Below are positions 40,928 through 49,800 of a stretch of 64,000 bases of DNA, one piece after another; the first letter of the stretch is position 1; each line of letters begins with the position of its first letter. Position numbers and translations under genes: made by a program. The notes below the pieces were generated by a model that was not told the origin of the DNA, did not search any database, and saw nothing but the letters and a program-made list of their open reading frames with translations. This stretch comes from an uncultured Oscillospiraceae bacterium (lineage in GTDB: Bacteria > Bacillota_A > Clostridia > Oscillospirales > Acutalibacteraceae), in the NCBI GenBank assembly GCA_910587995.1, contig CAJUNS010000003.1:62001-126000 (forward strand), in the 5' to 3' direction.

Positions 40928-42349
40928 CTACCAGCGGCCCCGGGCAATGGAGCAGCTCCAAAGAGCCGGTTTTGGCACGGACCGGCGCAGGTAGTGGGCA
41001 ATGGCCAGGGCCATGACACAGTCATCATGGGCTCCGGCCTGGGCCTCGGGGCGTCCCTTTTCGTTGCGGACAAAGGCCAGCAGTTCCTCAATGGTGTCCC
41101 GGTCCCGCAGGCCCTGGCAGCGCTCCCGGACCTCCTCCACCAGCCCCGCCAAGATCACAGGCCGGGTGGCCGCTGTGGTGCGGAATCCCAGGCTCATGCC
41201 GGGTCGGTGGGTCAGACCGTCCTCTCGGGGACGGGCATACTGGCGGGGATAGCCTAAACGTTCCAGCTCCCGAATGGGGTAGCTGGAGAAATTGGCCTCC
41301 ACCGCTACAAGCGCCTGGTTGTACCACAGGCCCAGGCAGTACATCTGGCGGGCATAGAGGTCCTCGTCCATACGGCCCCGCAGGGTGCAGGCCTGCCGCC
41401 CGGACTCCCGGTCCAGGACCTGGGCCGCAAAATAGTCCGAGCCCTCCCCCGCCGTGTCGCCGCCAATGACGTACTCCCGGCCGGGCTGGGGCTCCTCATA
41501 GACCGAGAGAAAGCCCTCCGGCTGGTCCGCAAAGCGGATGCTGGGCCGGTGGATGAGCACCTGGCCGGTGTCCGCCTGGTAGACCGTGGAAAAGACGAAC
41601 TCTCCCCGCCGGCGGGGCCCCGCCAGCTCCCCCAGCCGCCGGGAGAGCTGGGCCGCGTCGAATATGCTGCGGCCCATAACCCCCCACTCCCCCAGACAGT
41701 AAACCTGATAGAAATAGGGGTCGCTGTCCCGGTAGCTTTCCAGCGTGCGGCGGTAGTCCCCGTCCAAAAAGGCGTTGTCCCGGTAGGTGGTTTTCAGCAC
41801 GCGGGCGCGGGGGTCCGGGTGGTCGAAAAACCGCTGCTTCAGCCAATGCTGGGCGGAAATGGGGTTAAAGGTCAAGGTGATCTGCTTGTGGGCGCCCCGG
41901 CCCCGCAGGCGCAGGTCCAGCTGGTTAAACTGGGCCAGAGTCAGCTCCGAGGCCTCTTCCACCCAGATATCCGTCAGCTCTCCCTTGGGAAAGGTGACGG
42001 ATTTTATTTTCTCCGGGTCGTCCAGGCCTTTGAAGATTACCGCATTGCCGTTTTTGCAGGTGACGCGCAGATCGCTGTCCGCGCATTTAAACAGGCTCCC
42101 CAGGTTCCAGCGGACAATGACCTGCTTGAGCAGGGCATAGGTGGAGTCCCGGTGGCTGACCGCCGTGGCCCGGGCGGCCAGCAGGTTGCACAGGGGACTC
42201 TCCATCAGCCGGACCAGGTACCGCTGGGCCGCAAAGACGCTTTTGCCGCTGCCAGCGCCGCCGTAAAGCACCAGGTAACGGTGCTCCCGGTCCCGCAGCA
42301 GAGGGCGGTAGGCCCGGTTAAAGGCCCGGTCCGGTATGCGCACGTTCAA
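40928..42349 (-). CDS. Phage terminase large subunit (PBSX/XtmB-like)
   Basis: 473 residues. ATPase: Walker A LYGGAGSGKSVFA (residues ~29-41), Walker B-like LTDIWVEEASELT, then RGRGAHKQITLTFNP. Nuclease domain: VIGGDTAGEGSDYF, ALVAVEANFSSYP, and QAGAHDDCVMALAIAHY carry the acidic metal ligands. It would pump DNA into proheads. It overlaps terminase small by 4 bp, but no portal or head gene follows, so it belongs to a remnant. Confidence 0.93.
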   Translation of the reverse strand: MNVRIPDRAFNRAYRPLLRDREHRYLVLYGGAGSGKSVFAAQRYLVRLMESPLCNLLAARATAVSHRDSTYALLKQVIVRWNLGSLFKCADSDLRVTCKNGNAVIFKGLDDPEKIKSVTFPKGELTDIWVEEASELTLAQFNQLDLRLRGRGAHKQITLTFNPISAQHWLKQRFFDHPDPRARVLKTTYRDNAFLDGDYRRTLESYRDSDPYFYQVYCLGEWGVMGRSIFDAAQLSRRLGELAGPRRRGEFVFSTVYQADTGQVLIHRPSIRFADQPEGFLSVYEEPQPGREYVIGGDTAGEGSDYFAAQVLDRESGRQACTLRGRMDEDLYARQMYCLGLWYNQALVAVEANFSSYPIRELERLGYPRQYARPREDGLTHRPGMSLGFRTTAATRPVILAGLVEEVRERCQGLRDRDTIEELLAFVRNEKGRPEAQAGAHDDCVMALAIAHYLRRSVPKPALWSCSIARGRW

Positions 42350-42702
42350 GTCTCATCCTCCACAATGCTTACGGTGATGTCCCCAGGGGCGGCGGGGGCA
42401 GGGCGCTCCGCATAGCCGAAGCAGCTCTGCAAAAGAAATTTGGCGCTGGAGGCCGTGTCTTTTTGGTAAAGGGACTGTAGGTTGGCCTCCTCCACCCGGG
42501 AGAGGGCCCGGCGCAGGACCGAGGCGGTTTTGTCCCCGCCAGCGGCCAGACGCTCCAACTGGGCCCGGCCCTCTAGTCCCAAAGCCAGGGCCAGCCCCGG
42601 CAGGGAGGGGTGCCGCCCCGTCTCTTGGCACCATTCGAAATATTCCCCTACCTGGGCTTCATAGGCCGCGGCGCAGGGCCGGGCCGTTCGTTTTGTACTC
42701 AT
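42346..42702 (-). CDS. Phage terminase small subunit
   Basis: 118 residues from the ATG at 42702 (AAAGGAG ribosome site; a longer frame to 42876 is not supported). Helical: EAQVGEYFEWCQETGRHPSL (an HTH-like N-terminus), LEGRAQLERLA, SRVEEANLQSLYQKD, KFLLQSCFGYAE. The KFLLQ...FG(Y) end occurs in terminase small subunits of Firmicute phages. It binds packaging sites and loads the large subunit. Directly upstream of and overlapping that gene. Confidence 0.82.
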   Translation of the reverse strand: MSTKRTARPCAAAYEAQVGEYFEWCQETGRHPSLPGLALALGLEGRAQLERLAAGGDKTASVLRRALSRVEEANLQSLYQKDTASSAKFLLQSCFGYAERPAPAAPGDITVSIVEDET

Positions 42703-42748
42703 GCATGCTCCTTTCTGCCGTAACAAGCGGCTGCGCAACATGTTCCCC

Positions 42749-43012
42749 TCAAGCGGGCCGCGGGGCGGATTCCCCGCCTCCCCCGCCCCGAAGGGCCCGG
42801 CGCTGGAACAGCCGGGCGTTGCACCGCTGCTCCAAATACATGGCGTACAGGACGCTGTTTTCCCGCTTCCACACAAGCTCCTGGTCCGGCGAGGCGGGCC
42901 CCGCCGCCCGGCGCTGGCTCAAGCGGTCCCGCAGGACCTCCTGCTCCCGCTGGGCCTCCTGGGCCATGCGGGCATAGTCAAAGGCTTCCTGGTAAGCAGC
43001 TGTTGCGGTCAT
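42749..43012 (-). CDS. Small phage-associated protein of unknown function
   Basis: About 87 residues. Helix-rich (AYQEAFDYARMAQEAQREQEVLRDRL, then QELVWKRENSVLYAMYLEQRC) with a Gly-rich tail. An ATG at 43021 is too close to AAAGG; the one at 43012 has 9-nt spacing. It is the first gene after the phage promoter and its leader terminator. I do not recognise a family. Confidence 0.5.
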   Translation of the reverse strand: MTATAAYQEAFDYARMAQEAQREQEVLRDRLSQRRAAGPASPDQELVWKRENSVLYAMYLEQRCNARLFQRRALRGGGGGESAPRPA

Positions 43013-43059
43013 CCCACTCATCCTTTCAATTTCGAATTTATGTTCGGTTTTGTTTGGAT

Positions 43060-43102
43060 AAAAAACCGGGTCTCCGGCGAATGGCCGGTTTGCCCGGTTT
43101 TT
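43060..43102 (-). terminator. Terminator-like hairpin in the prophage leader
   Basis: Minus strand AAAAACCGGG pairs with CCCGGTTTTTT around an inner CCGGCCATTCGCCGG hairpin. It lies about 20 nt downstream of the predicted start site, before the small phage gene, so it is a candidate attenuator or the end of a ~65-nt RNA. Confidence 0.7.
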
Positions 43103-43129
43103 AATCGGCGTATTGCCGACCTATTTTTT

Positions 43130-43158
43130 ATTATAGCGGCATGTAGTCGATTTGTCAA
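43130..43158 (-). promoter_or_regulatory. Promoter of the prophage remnant
   Basis: Minus strand TTGACA, 17-nt spacer, TATAAT: near-consensus. Transcription would start near 43124. Confidence 0.8.
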
Positions 43159-43222
43159 TAGCATTTGCAAAAAAAGTCAAACCGACTGTTTTTATCTTCT
43201 CACGCCCCGCCCAGGCGCGCCC

Positions 43223-44335
43223 TCAGCGTCCCCGCTGAATGGCCACGGCCAATTCCCGCAGCCGGGGCAGCGCATAGGCAAAAAACTCTTGATACGCCTG
43301 GCAGAAATAGTTTCCGCCAGCCCCCAGGGGCTCCCGGTCTCTCCGGCAGCCGCCCCGGCAGATAGCAAAAAAACGGCACCCCTGGCACGGAGCCCGGCCC
43401 GCGCCCCCCTGGGCCAAAAAGCGGGCGGCCCTCTCCCCTTGGGCCAGTTCCGCAAAGCCGCTCTCCCGTATGCTGCCCAGCCGCCACTGGTCCAGGCAGT
43501 AGAAGTCGCAGGGGTATACCGATCCGTCCGCCTCCACCACATGCTGCAGGGCGCAGGTCCCGCTGAGGCCGCAGTGCTCTGGGGGCCGCCCCAGCAGCAT
43601 GCCCAGCAGGTTCTCAAAGGTGCGGATGTAAATAAACCGTCCCGCCGTCACATCTTGGTACCATAGGTCAAACAGGGTTTTGAGAAACTCTCCATATTTC
43701 TCCGGCGACAGCGAGTAGGGGCTGGAGCCCCTGGGCTCCCCCAGAGGGTCCAGGCAGGGGATGTACTGCTGGTATAAGAATCCGCTGCGCCGGAAAAAGC
43801 GGTATATCTTCGCAATATTGCTGGCCGTGGCGTTGGTTACCACCGTAAGCAGGTTAAACTCCACCTGGCGGGCCGTAAGCCGCTGGACCGCTTGAAGCAC
43901 CCGGCTGAAGGTGCCCCGCCCCTGGGCGTCCAGCCGGTTCTGGTCATGGACCTCCTTAACTCCGTCCAGGGAGAGGCCCACCAAAAAATGGTGGTCGTGG
44001 AGAAACTGGGCCCACTCCCCATCCAGCAGCAGGCCGTTGGTCTGAATGGAGTTGGCGATCTTCACATGGCGGGTGTTGTATTTTTCTTGCAGCTCCACGG
44101 CTTTTCGGAAGAAATCCAACCCCCGCAAGGTGGGCTCGCCCCCTTGAAAGCCGAAGGAGCAGTAGCCCCGGGCGTACTCCATGGCCTTGCGGATGAGGAT
44201 TTCCAAGGTTTCTTCGGACATAAAGCCATAGGAAAAGGTCTCGCGGTTTTGCTGTTCATCCCGGTAGAAACAATATCGGCAGCGGACATTGCAGCCGCCG
44301 GAAGCTGGTTTAATCAACAGGCTTAAGGGAGGCAT
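43223..44335 (-). CDS. Anaerobic sulfatase-maturating radical SAM enzyme
   Basis: 370 residues from the ATG at 44335 (AAGGAG ribosome site). Radical SAM CxxxCxxC at Cys15-Cys19-Cys22 (GGCNVRCRYCFY), then SFGFQGGEPTLRG and a SPASM-type C-terminus with CGLSGTCALQHVVEADGSVYPCDFYC and CQGCRFFAICRGGCRRD binding extra 4Fe-4S clusters. It oxidises a Cys (or Ser) of a sulfatase to formylglycine. The divergent neighbour is a sulfatase whose motif has Cys, so this is its likely maturase. Confidence 0.94.
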   Translation of the reverse strand: MPPLSLLIKPASGGCNVRCRYCFYRDEQQNRETFSYGFMSEETLEILIRKAMEYARGYCSFGFQGGEPTLRGLDFFRKAVELQEKYNTRHVKIANSIQTNGLLLDGEWAQFLHDHHFLVGLSLDGVKEVHDQNRLDAQGRGTFSRVLQAVQRLTARQVEFNLLTVVTNATASNIAKIYRFFRRSGFLYQQYIPCLDPLGEPRGSSPYSLSPEKYGEFLKTLFDLWYQDVTAGRFIYIRTFENLLGMLLGRPPEHCGLSGTCALQHVVEADGSVYPCDFYCLDQWRLGSIRESGFAELAQGERAARFLAQGGAGRAPCQGCRFFAICRGGCRRDREPLGAGGNYFCQAYQEFFAYALPRLRELAVAIQRGR

Positions 44336-44360
44336 GGCGGGCTCCTTTGGTTTTTTCCCC

Positions 44361-44389
44361 ATTATAGAGCAGCGGGCCGGGTTTGTCAA
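44361..44389 (-). promoter_or_regulatory. Promoter of the sulfatase maturase
   Basis: Minus strand TTGACA, 17-nt spacer, TATAAT. Confidence 0.82.
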
Positions 44390-44454
44390 TTGGGAGGACC
44401 GCCGCCTGCTCTAAAAAATATATCTTTTGTGTATCCTTTTTTCGCAGTTTGTGG

Positions 44455-44460
44455 TATAAT
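44455..44460 (+). promoter_or_regulatory. -10 box of the sulfatase gene
   Basis: TGG-TATAAT (extended -10); no good -35 is visible. It faces the maturase promoter 90 bp away. Confidence 0.5.
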
Positions 44461-44514
44461 GGGACCCATCCACCTTTTCCCATTTTCAGCCAACTTCACA
44501 TTGGAGGTAGCAAC

Positions 44515-45981
44515 ATGCGCGTGATTCTGTTCGACATCGACACCCTTCGCAGCGACCACCTGGGCTGCTATGGCTATGGCCGCGACACCTCGCCCGCCAT
44601 TGACGCCATCGCCCAGGAAGGCGTCCGCTTCGGCAACTATTACTGCCCCAACGCCCCCTGCCTGCCCTCCCGCGCCTCGCTGATTACCGGCCGGTACGGC
44701 GTGCGCACCGGAGTGGTGGGCCACGGCGGCACCGCCGCCGACATGCGGCTTCAGGGAGAAAGCCGTCATTTCCGGGACAATTGCAGCGACAACGGCCTGT
44801 TTATGCAGTTCCGCCGGGCCGGGATGCACACCGTCTCCTTCTCCACCTTTGCCGAGCGGCACTCCTCCTGGTGGTTTAACGCCGGTTTTAACGAGTGCTT
44901 CAACGTGGGCAAATGCGGCAATGAGTCCGCCGGGGAGGTTACCCCCCATGTGCTGGACTGGCTCCGCCGCAAGGGCCGGGAGGACAACTGGTTTCTTCAT
45001 GTCCACTATTGGGACCCCCACACGCCCTACCGGGCCCCGGCGGAGTTCGGCAACCCCTTTGCCGGCCAGCCTTTGCCTGACGATTGGATCAGCGAAGAGA
45101 TTTTCGCCCAGCACCTGCTGCATGTGGGCCCCCACGGGGCCAATGAGATCAATATGTGGGACGATACCCAGTTCCCTCAGTTTCCCCGCCACCCGGGCAG
45201 CCTAAAGACCCGGGAAGACATGAAGGCCATGATGGACAGCTACGACTGCGGCATCCGCTGGACCGATGACAACATCGCCCAAATTGTGGACCTGGTGAAA
45301 GAGATGGGCCTTTATGAGGATTTGGCCGTGATTATCACCTCGGACCACGGGGAGAACATGGGCGAGCTGGGCCTTTATGGGGAGCATGGCACCGCCGACG
45401 AGCCCACCTGCCACATCCCCATGATCATCAAGTGGCCCGGCGGCATGCGGGGCTTTGTGGACCAGGGCTTCCACGACAACGTGGACCTGGCCCCCACCAT
45501 CCAGGAGCTGCTGGGCACAAAAATGCTGGGGCGCTACGACTACGACGGCCTCTCTTACGCCCAAACCCTGCTCACAGGCCAGGACTGCTCCAAAGACCAT
45601 CTGGTGCTGACCCAGTGCGCCCATGTGTGCCAGCGGGCGGCGCGCTTTGACGATTACCTGTACCTGCGCACCGTCCACGGAGGGTACCACCTCTTCCCCC
45701 AGGAGATGCTGTTTAACGTGAAGGAGGACCCCCACCAGCTCCACAATTTGGCGCGGGAGCGCCCGGAGCTGTGCGAGAAGGGGGCCCGGCTCATCCTAAA
45801 CTGGAACGAGACGGTTATGAAAAAATCCGATTCGGACGCAGACCCCATGTGGACGGTTATGCGCGAGGGCGGCCCCGAGCACGCCCGGGGGATGCTGGAA
45901 GCCTACATCAAACGGCTGGAGGGCACGCCCCGGGCGGACCAGATTCCTTTGCTGCGGGAGATGTACCAGGGCTGCACTTAA
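44515..45981 (+). CDS. Arylsulfatase-family sulfatase (Cys type)
   Basis: 488 residues, cytosolic by sequence (no signal peptide). Metal site near FDIDTLRSDHLGCYGYG; formylglycine motif NAPCLPSRASLITGRYG with Cys49 as the CxPSR residue to be oxidised; the conserved VIITSDHGENMGELGLYG and HVHYWDPHTPYRAP complete the active site. It removes sulfate esters from imported glycans or phenols; the natural substrate is unknown. TTGGAGG precedes the ATG. Cys rather than Ser fits maturation by the divergent radical SAM gene. Confidence 0.94.
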   Translation: MRVILFDIDTLRSDHLGCYGYGRDTSPAIDAIAQEGVRFGNYYCPNAPCLPSRASLITGRYGVRTGVVGHGGTAADMRLQGESRHFRDNCSDNGLFMQFRRAGMHTVSFSTFAERHSSWWFNAGFNECFNVGKCGNESAGEVTPHVLDWLRRKGREDNWFLHVHYWDPHTPYRAPAEFGNPFAGQPLPDDWISEEIFAQHLLHVGPHGANEINMWDDTQFPQFPRHPGSLKTREDMKAMMDSYDCGIRWTDDNIAQIVDLVKEMGLYEDLAVIITSDHGENMGELGLYGEHGTADEPTCHIPMIIKWPGGMRGFVDQGFHDNVDLAPTIQELLGTKMLGRYDYDGLSYAQTLLTGQDCSKDHLVLTQCAHVCQRAARFDDYLYLRTVHGGYHLFPQEMLFNVKEDPHQLHNLARERPELCEKGARLILNWNETVMKKSDSDADPMWTVMREGGPEHARGMLEAYIKRLEGTPRADQIPLLREMYQGCT

Positions 45982-45992
45982 TTTAGAGAAGC

Positions 45993-46029
45993 AAAGGGAC
46001 GGAGCTTGGCGCTCCGTCCCTTTCTTTTT
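45993..46029 (+). terminator. Sulfatase terminator
   Basis: AAAGGGACGGAGC / GCTCCGTCCCTTTCTTTTT hairpin, right after the stop. Confidence 0.9.
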
Positions 46030-46179
46030 CAGCTAGAGTTTGTTTTAGAACCAGAGAAATGCCTGTATTTTTGTTTAGGGCGGACGGTTTCCAGGCGGAA
46101 ACCGCCCGTTTGGGGCAAAAAGACGGTGTTTACGATGGTTCAAACAAGCCCTCATGCGCGGCATGAATGTACCATTACC

Positions 46180-46205
46180 AAAAATGCGTAGTTTTCCGCA
46201 TTTTT
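46180..46205. terminator. Bidirectional terminator-like hairpin
   Basis: AAAAATGCG and CGCATTTTT form a perfect 9-bp stem. No gene lies between 46030 and 46256; a second perfect hairpin (CGGTTTCC/GGAAACCG) sits near 46087-46106. Confidence 0.55.
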
Positions 46206-46255
46206 CCAGCAGTAATTTTTTTCTGGCAAATCAACGATTTTTCCCATGCAGAGTC

Positions 46256-46284
46256 TTGCTATTCCAGGAAATTTGTGCTATTAT
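46256..46284 (+). promoter_or_regulatory. Promoter of the adhesin transcript
   Basis: TTGCTA, 17-nt spacer, TATTAT. It gives a leader of ~590 nt before the adhesin ATG. Confidence 0.6.
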
Positions 46285-46359
46285 CATTATAAAGAAGATA
46301 CGTTGCCAGCCCTTACAAAAACCTACACATTCTTGTAAGTTTTTTAAAAATAGCGCAAG

Positions 46360-46640
46360 GGCGGTACCCAGCATAAGATGGACTTAGCCGTACCGCCGGG
46401 CTCCGCCAAAAGGGACCGGGGCCAAAGCCAAATGGGAAAGCGGCCCCGCTTGGGGAATCTGGAGAGCCCGCGGGCTGGCCGGGCGGGAAGCCCCAGAGAA
46501 GTATAGGATGAATACGCTAAACAGCCGCCTGTGCGGCCCGAGGCTGATTCATAAATCCACCACAGGAAAGGGGGGATTCAGTTATGAATCTGGGAGGGAT
46601 GCCGCCATAGGAGCCGCCCGCGGCACGCGCCGGACGCGGG
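46360..46640 (+). other. Structured adhesin leader, unassigned part
   Basis: Perfect complementary arms recur: GGCGGTAC (46360) with GTACCGCC (46390), CGGGGCC with GGCCCCG (~46409-46438), and GATTCATAA (46546) with TTATGAATC (46582). No known riboswitch class was recognised in this part. Confidence 0.5.
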
Positions 46641-46645
46641 CGAAA

Positions 46646-46735
46646 TTAGGCGCAGTGGCAAACCACCGGAAACGGTGGGACCGCAAAGCTATGGGAACTA
46701 AGGTATCAGATGATGCTACGTTAGCCCGGCTGCGG
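46646..46735 (+). promoter_or_regulatory. c-di-GMP-I (GEMM) riboswitch-like domain 1
   Basis: Contains GTGGCAAACCACCG-GAAA-CGGTGGGAC, then CGCAAAGC and AACTAAGG, then GATGCTACGTTAGCCC. This order (AAACC, GAAA-loop P1b hairpin, GGGAC-CAAAGC, CUAAGG, then an AUGGUAGCC-like part) is the GEMM-I pattern. One extra C interrupts GACGCAAAG (GACCGCAAAG). Confidence 0.75.
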
Positions 46736-46754
46736 GAGCGGCCCGCTTAAAGGC

Positions 46755-46840
46755 CGCTCCCCGTAAACCGGTCGAAAGGCCGGGACACAAAGCCAGGGGC
46801 CTAAGGCAAACGCACCACGCTATGGCAGCCCAGCCGCCGG
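46755..46840 (+). promoter_or_regulatory. c-di-GMP-I (GEMM) riboswitch-like domain 2
   Basis: GTAAACCGGTC-GAAA-GGCCGGGACA, CAAAGCCAGGGGCCTAAGG and CGCTATGGCAGCCC fit GEMM-I closely. The domain ends 41 nt before the ATG. Downstream, GGATACTTTGC (46839) can pair with GCAAAG (46863) and TATCC (46875), enclosing the AGAGAGG ribosome site, so translation control is possible. Confidence 0.85.
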
Positions 46841-46881
46841 ATACTTTGCATCCGACAAACAAGCAAAGAGAGGTTATCCAA

Positions 46882-49800
46882 ATGAAAATGCACCAAAACA
46901 AACTGCGCAAGCGCCTTTTGGCGGCGGTTCTGTCCGCCGTTATGTGCTTGAGCGCGCTGTCGGCCACCGCGTCGGCGGCGACAGTAAAAGCGGAGCTGGC
47001 CTGTGAGAAACAGGTGCACACCCACAGCGACGCATGCTATGAAACAAGCAGCAAACTGTTCTGCGACGAAGCCGAGTCTGCCGCGCACCAGCACGGTGAG
47101 ACCTGCTCTCAGTCGGAGACCAAACTGTTCTGCGACGAAGCCGAGTCTGCCGGGCATCAGCACGGCGGGGAGTGCTACACAACGGAATCTCAGCTGACCT
47201 GCACGGAAGAGCACGAGCATACCGCCGGGTGCTATACCGAGGTTTCTACCCTGAGCTGCGGTATAGAGGAGGGCGCGGGCGCTCATACCCACACTCCGGA
47301 GTGCAACAAGACTACAACAGTCATGACCTGCACTTTGGAGGAAACCGAAGGCCACACTCACAGCGACAAGTGCTATGAGACCGTTCGCGGCACATTGCTC
47401 TGCACGACGGAAGAGCATACCCACACCAACGATTGCTACAGCAACAAGGATACAATCCATAACGAACTGAACTCTGCTCTGGCTGATGAGAATGAGGACA
47501 CTGTTACCCTTATTTTGAACGGCTTCGTGTTCGTTGTGCCCACCAACTCTCTCCGTGTTGAGGGGAAAGACCTTATCATTGAGGCGGGCGAAGTGGCTGG
47601 TGGCACTCTTGTGCAAGACAGTGATTCCCGCGTGGTTACTGTGATCAATGGCGGTTCTTTGACCATCAATGACGACATTACCATCACCGGCGGAAACCAT
47701 TCCGGCGGAAGCGGCATTTACGTTGGCAAAGACTCTGAGCTGACCATGAACGCCGGCACAATTACGGGAAACCAGTCTGCCTTTGCAGGCGCGGGCGTTC
47801 TCGTGGAGAATGGCGGTAAGTTTGAAATGAATGGCGGCTCTATCACCGAGAACAGCACCACTGCCTCTGGCGGCGGCGTTGCGGTGAATGGCGGCGAGTT
47901 CGTGATGAATGGCGGCTCCATTACCAACAACAGCGCCAACACCGACACTATTCAGGAAGAGAATTGGGCTGGCACCAACCCTTCCATTGGTCAAGGCGGC
48001 GGCGTTTATGTGGAATCGTCCGAGGGCACTTTCGAGCTCAATGGCGGCCTGATTGCCAACAACCAAGCTGCAGAGGGCGGCGGCGTGTTCATCGACAATA
48101 ACGGCAAGGGTTCGGCGAAGCTGGACATGAACGGCGGCGTCATTCTGGGCAACACCGCGACCAAGGGTGAGGGCGGCGGCGTCTACATTCAGGGCGTTGG
48201 CGAAATCACCGGCGGCGCGATTTTGAACAACAAGACCGACACCACCACCGACTTGGGCGGCGGCGGCGTTTATGTGGAGGCCGATGGCAAGCTGACCATT
48301 AAGAACGCGATTGTTACCGGCAACGTGGCCCAGGGACTGGGCCACGTTGCCGGCTGCGTCCATGGCAAAAACGAGGTCTTCGCCCAGGACGGCGCGGCCA
48401 TCTTCGACAACACGGCCCATGGCGGTGCAGACCTGTCTAACATTCCTTCCAGCTCGAACAAGGGCGATGGCTTCATCGATGGTTCTACCCATTGGAAGGA
48501 TAATGACGAGTTCAAGCAGAACGCCCAGGACGTCTTCACCGCTGGCGATTCCAAGGAGGGCAACTCCCAGGGCGGCGGCGGCGCGCTGATCGGCAACGAG
48601 ATGCTGGGCGGCGGCCTGGCCGACTGGACCGGCAACGCTGTAACCCACAAACCGGGCTCCACTGACCTGAACTGGGATACAATCGATGGCAGCAACAACG
48701 CCACGGTCTTCGCCGACCGGTTCCTGGCCCTGACCGCCAACGCCTCCGAGGAGGCCAAGCAGGCTGCTTGGAAAGTGCTTGAGAGCATTGACTCCAGCAT
48801 CCTGGGCCAGCTGAACGAGCTGGATAACGCCACGCTGGAGGCTCTGCTGGGCCTGACCAGCGGCGTACTCATCAGCGGGAATGCCAGCGCCATGCACGGC
48901 GGCGGCATTGCCAACAACGGCGTGCTGGTTATGGGCACCCAGACCGACGGCCGGAACACCCAGCCCACCATCGAGGTGAACAAGTACTTCGAGGGCGGCG
49001 TCCTTGAGGGCGGCGACTTCTCCTTCGAGCTGAAGGATGAGAACGGCCAGGTCATTAAGACCGAGACCAACGGTTCCAACGGCAAGCTGACCTTTGACCT
49101 GCCTGATGGCTATTTTAAAGAGGCCGGAACCTACACCTTCTATGTGAACGAGCTTAACGACAAGCAGGAGAACGTAAACTATGACGGTTCTGTGTACCAG
49201 ATCACCGTTGTAGTGGAGTGCAAAGAGGAGACCTACACCCTGGGCGTGGACGAAAACAACAATCCCAAGACCTACACGGTGAAGAATTACGTTGCTACTA
49301 CCACCAGCGTGCAGAAGGGCTCCCTTGACGAAGACAACAGCTTTACCGCTTCCAACGAGAATGCGGCGGGCAACATTGGCTTCACCAACTCCAAAGAGAC
49401 CCCCAAGCCCTCTGAGTCTCCCGAGCCTTCTGAGAGCCCCGAGCCCTCCGAGTCTCCTGAGCCTTCTGAGAGCCCTGAGCCCTCCGAGTCTCCCGAGCCC
49501 TCTGAGAGCCCTGAGCCCTCCGAGTCTCCTGAGCCTTCTGAGAGCCCCAAGCCCTCCGAGTCTCCCGAGCCTTCTGAGAGCCCCAAGCCCTCCGAGCCCG
49601 ACGAGCCTATTGAGGACCCGGACGTACCGCTGGGTCCCGATCCGGAAGAGCCCGACGAACCCATTGAGGACCCGGACATTCCGCTGGGTCCCGATCCGGA
49701 AGAGCCCGATGAGCCCATTGAGGACCCGGACATTCCGCTGGGCCCCGGTCCGGAAGAGCCCGAAGAAGAGCCCATTGAGGACCCGGACGTACCCCTGGCC

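Noticed and set aside
49390..49800. CRISPR-like tandem repeats
   Set aside because: Units are contiguous coding hexads without spacers, inside a stalk.
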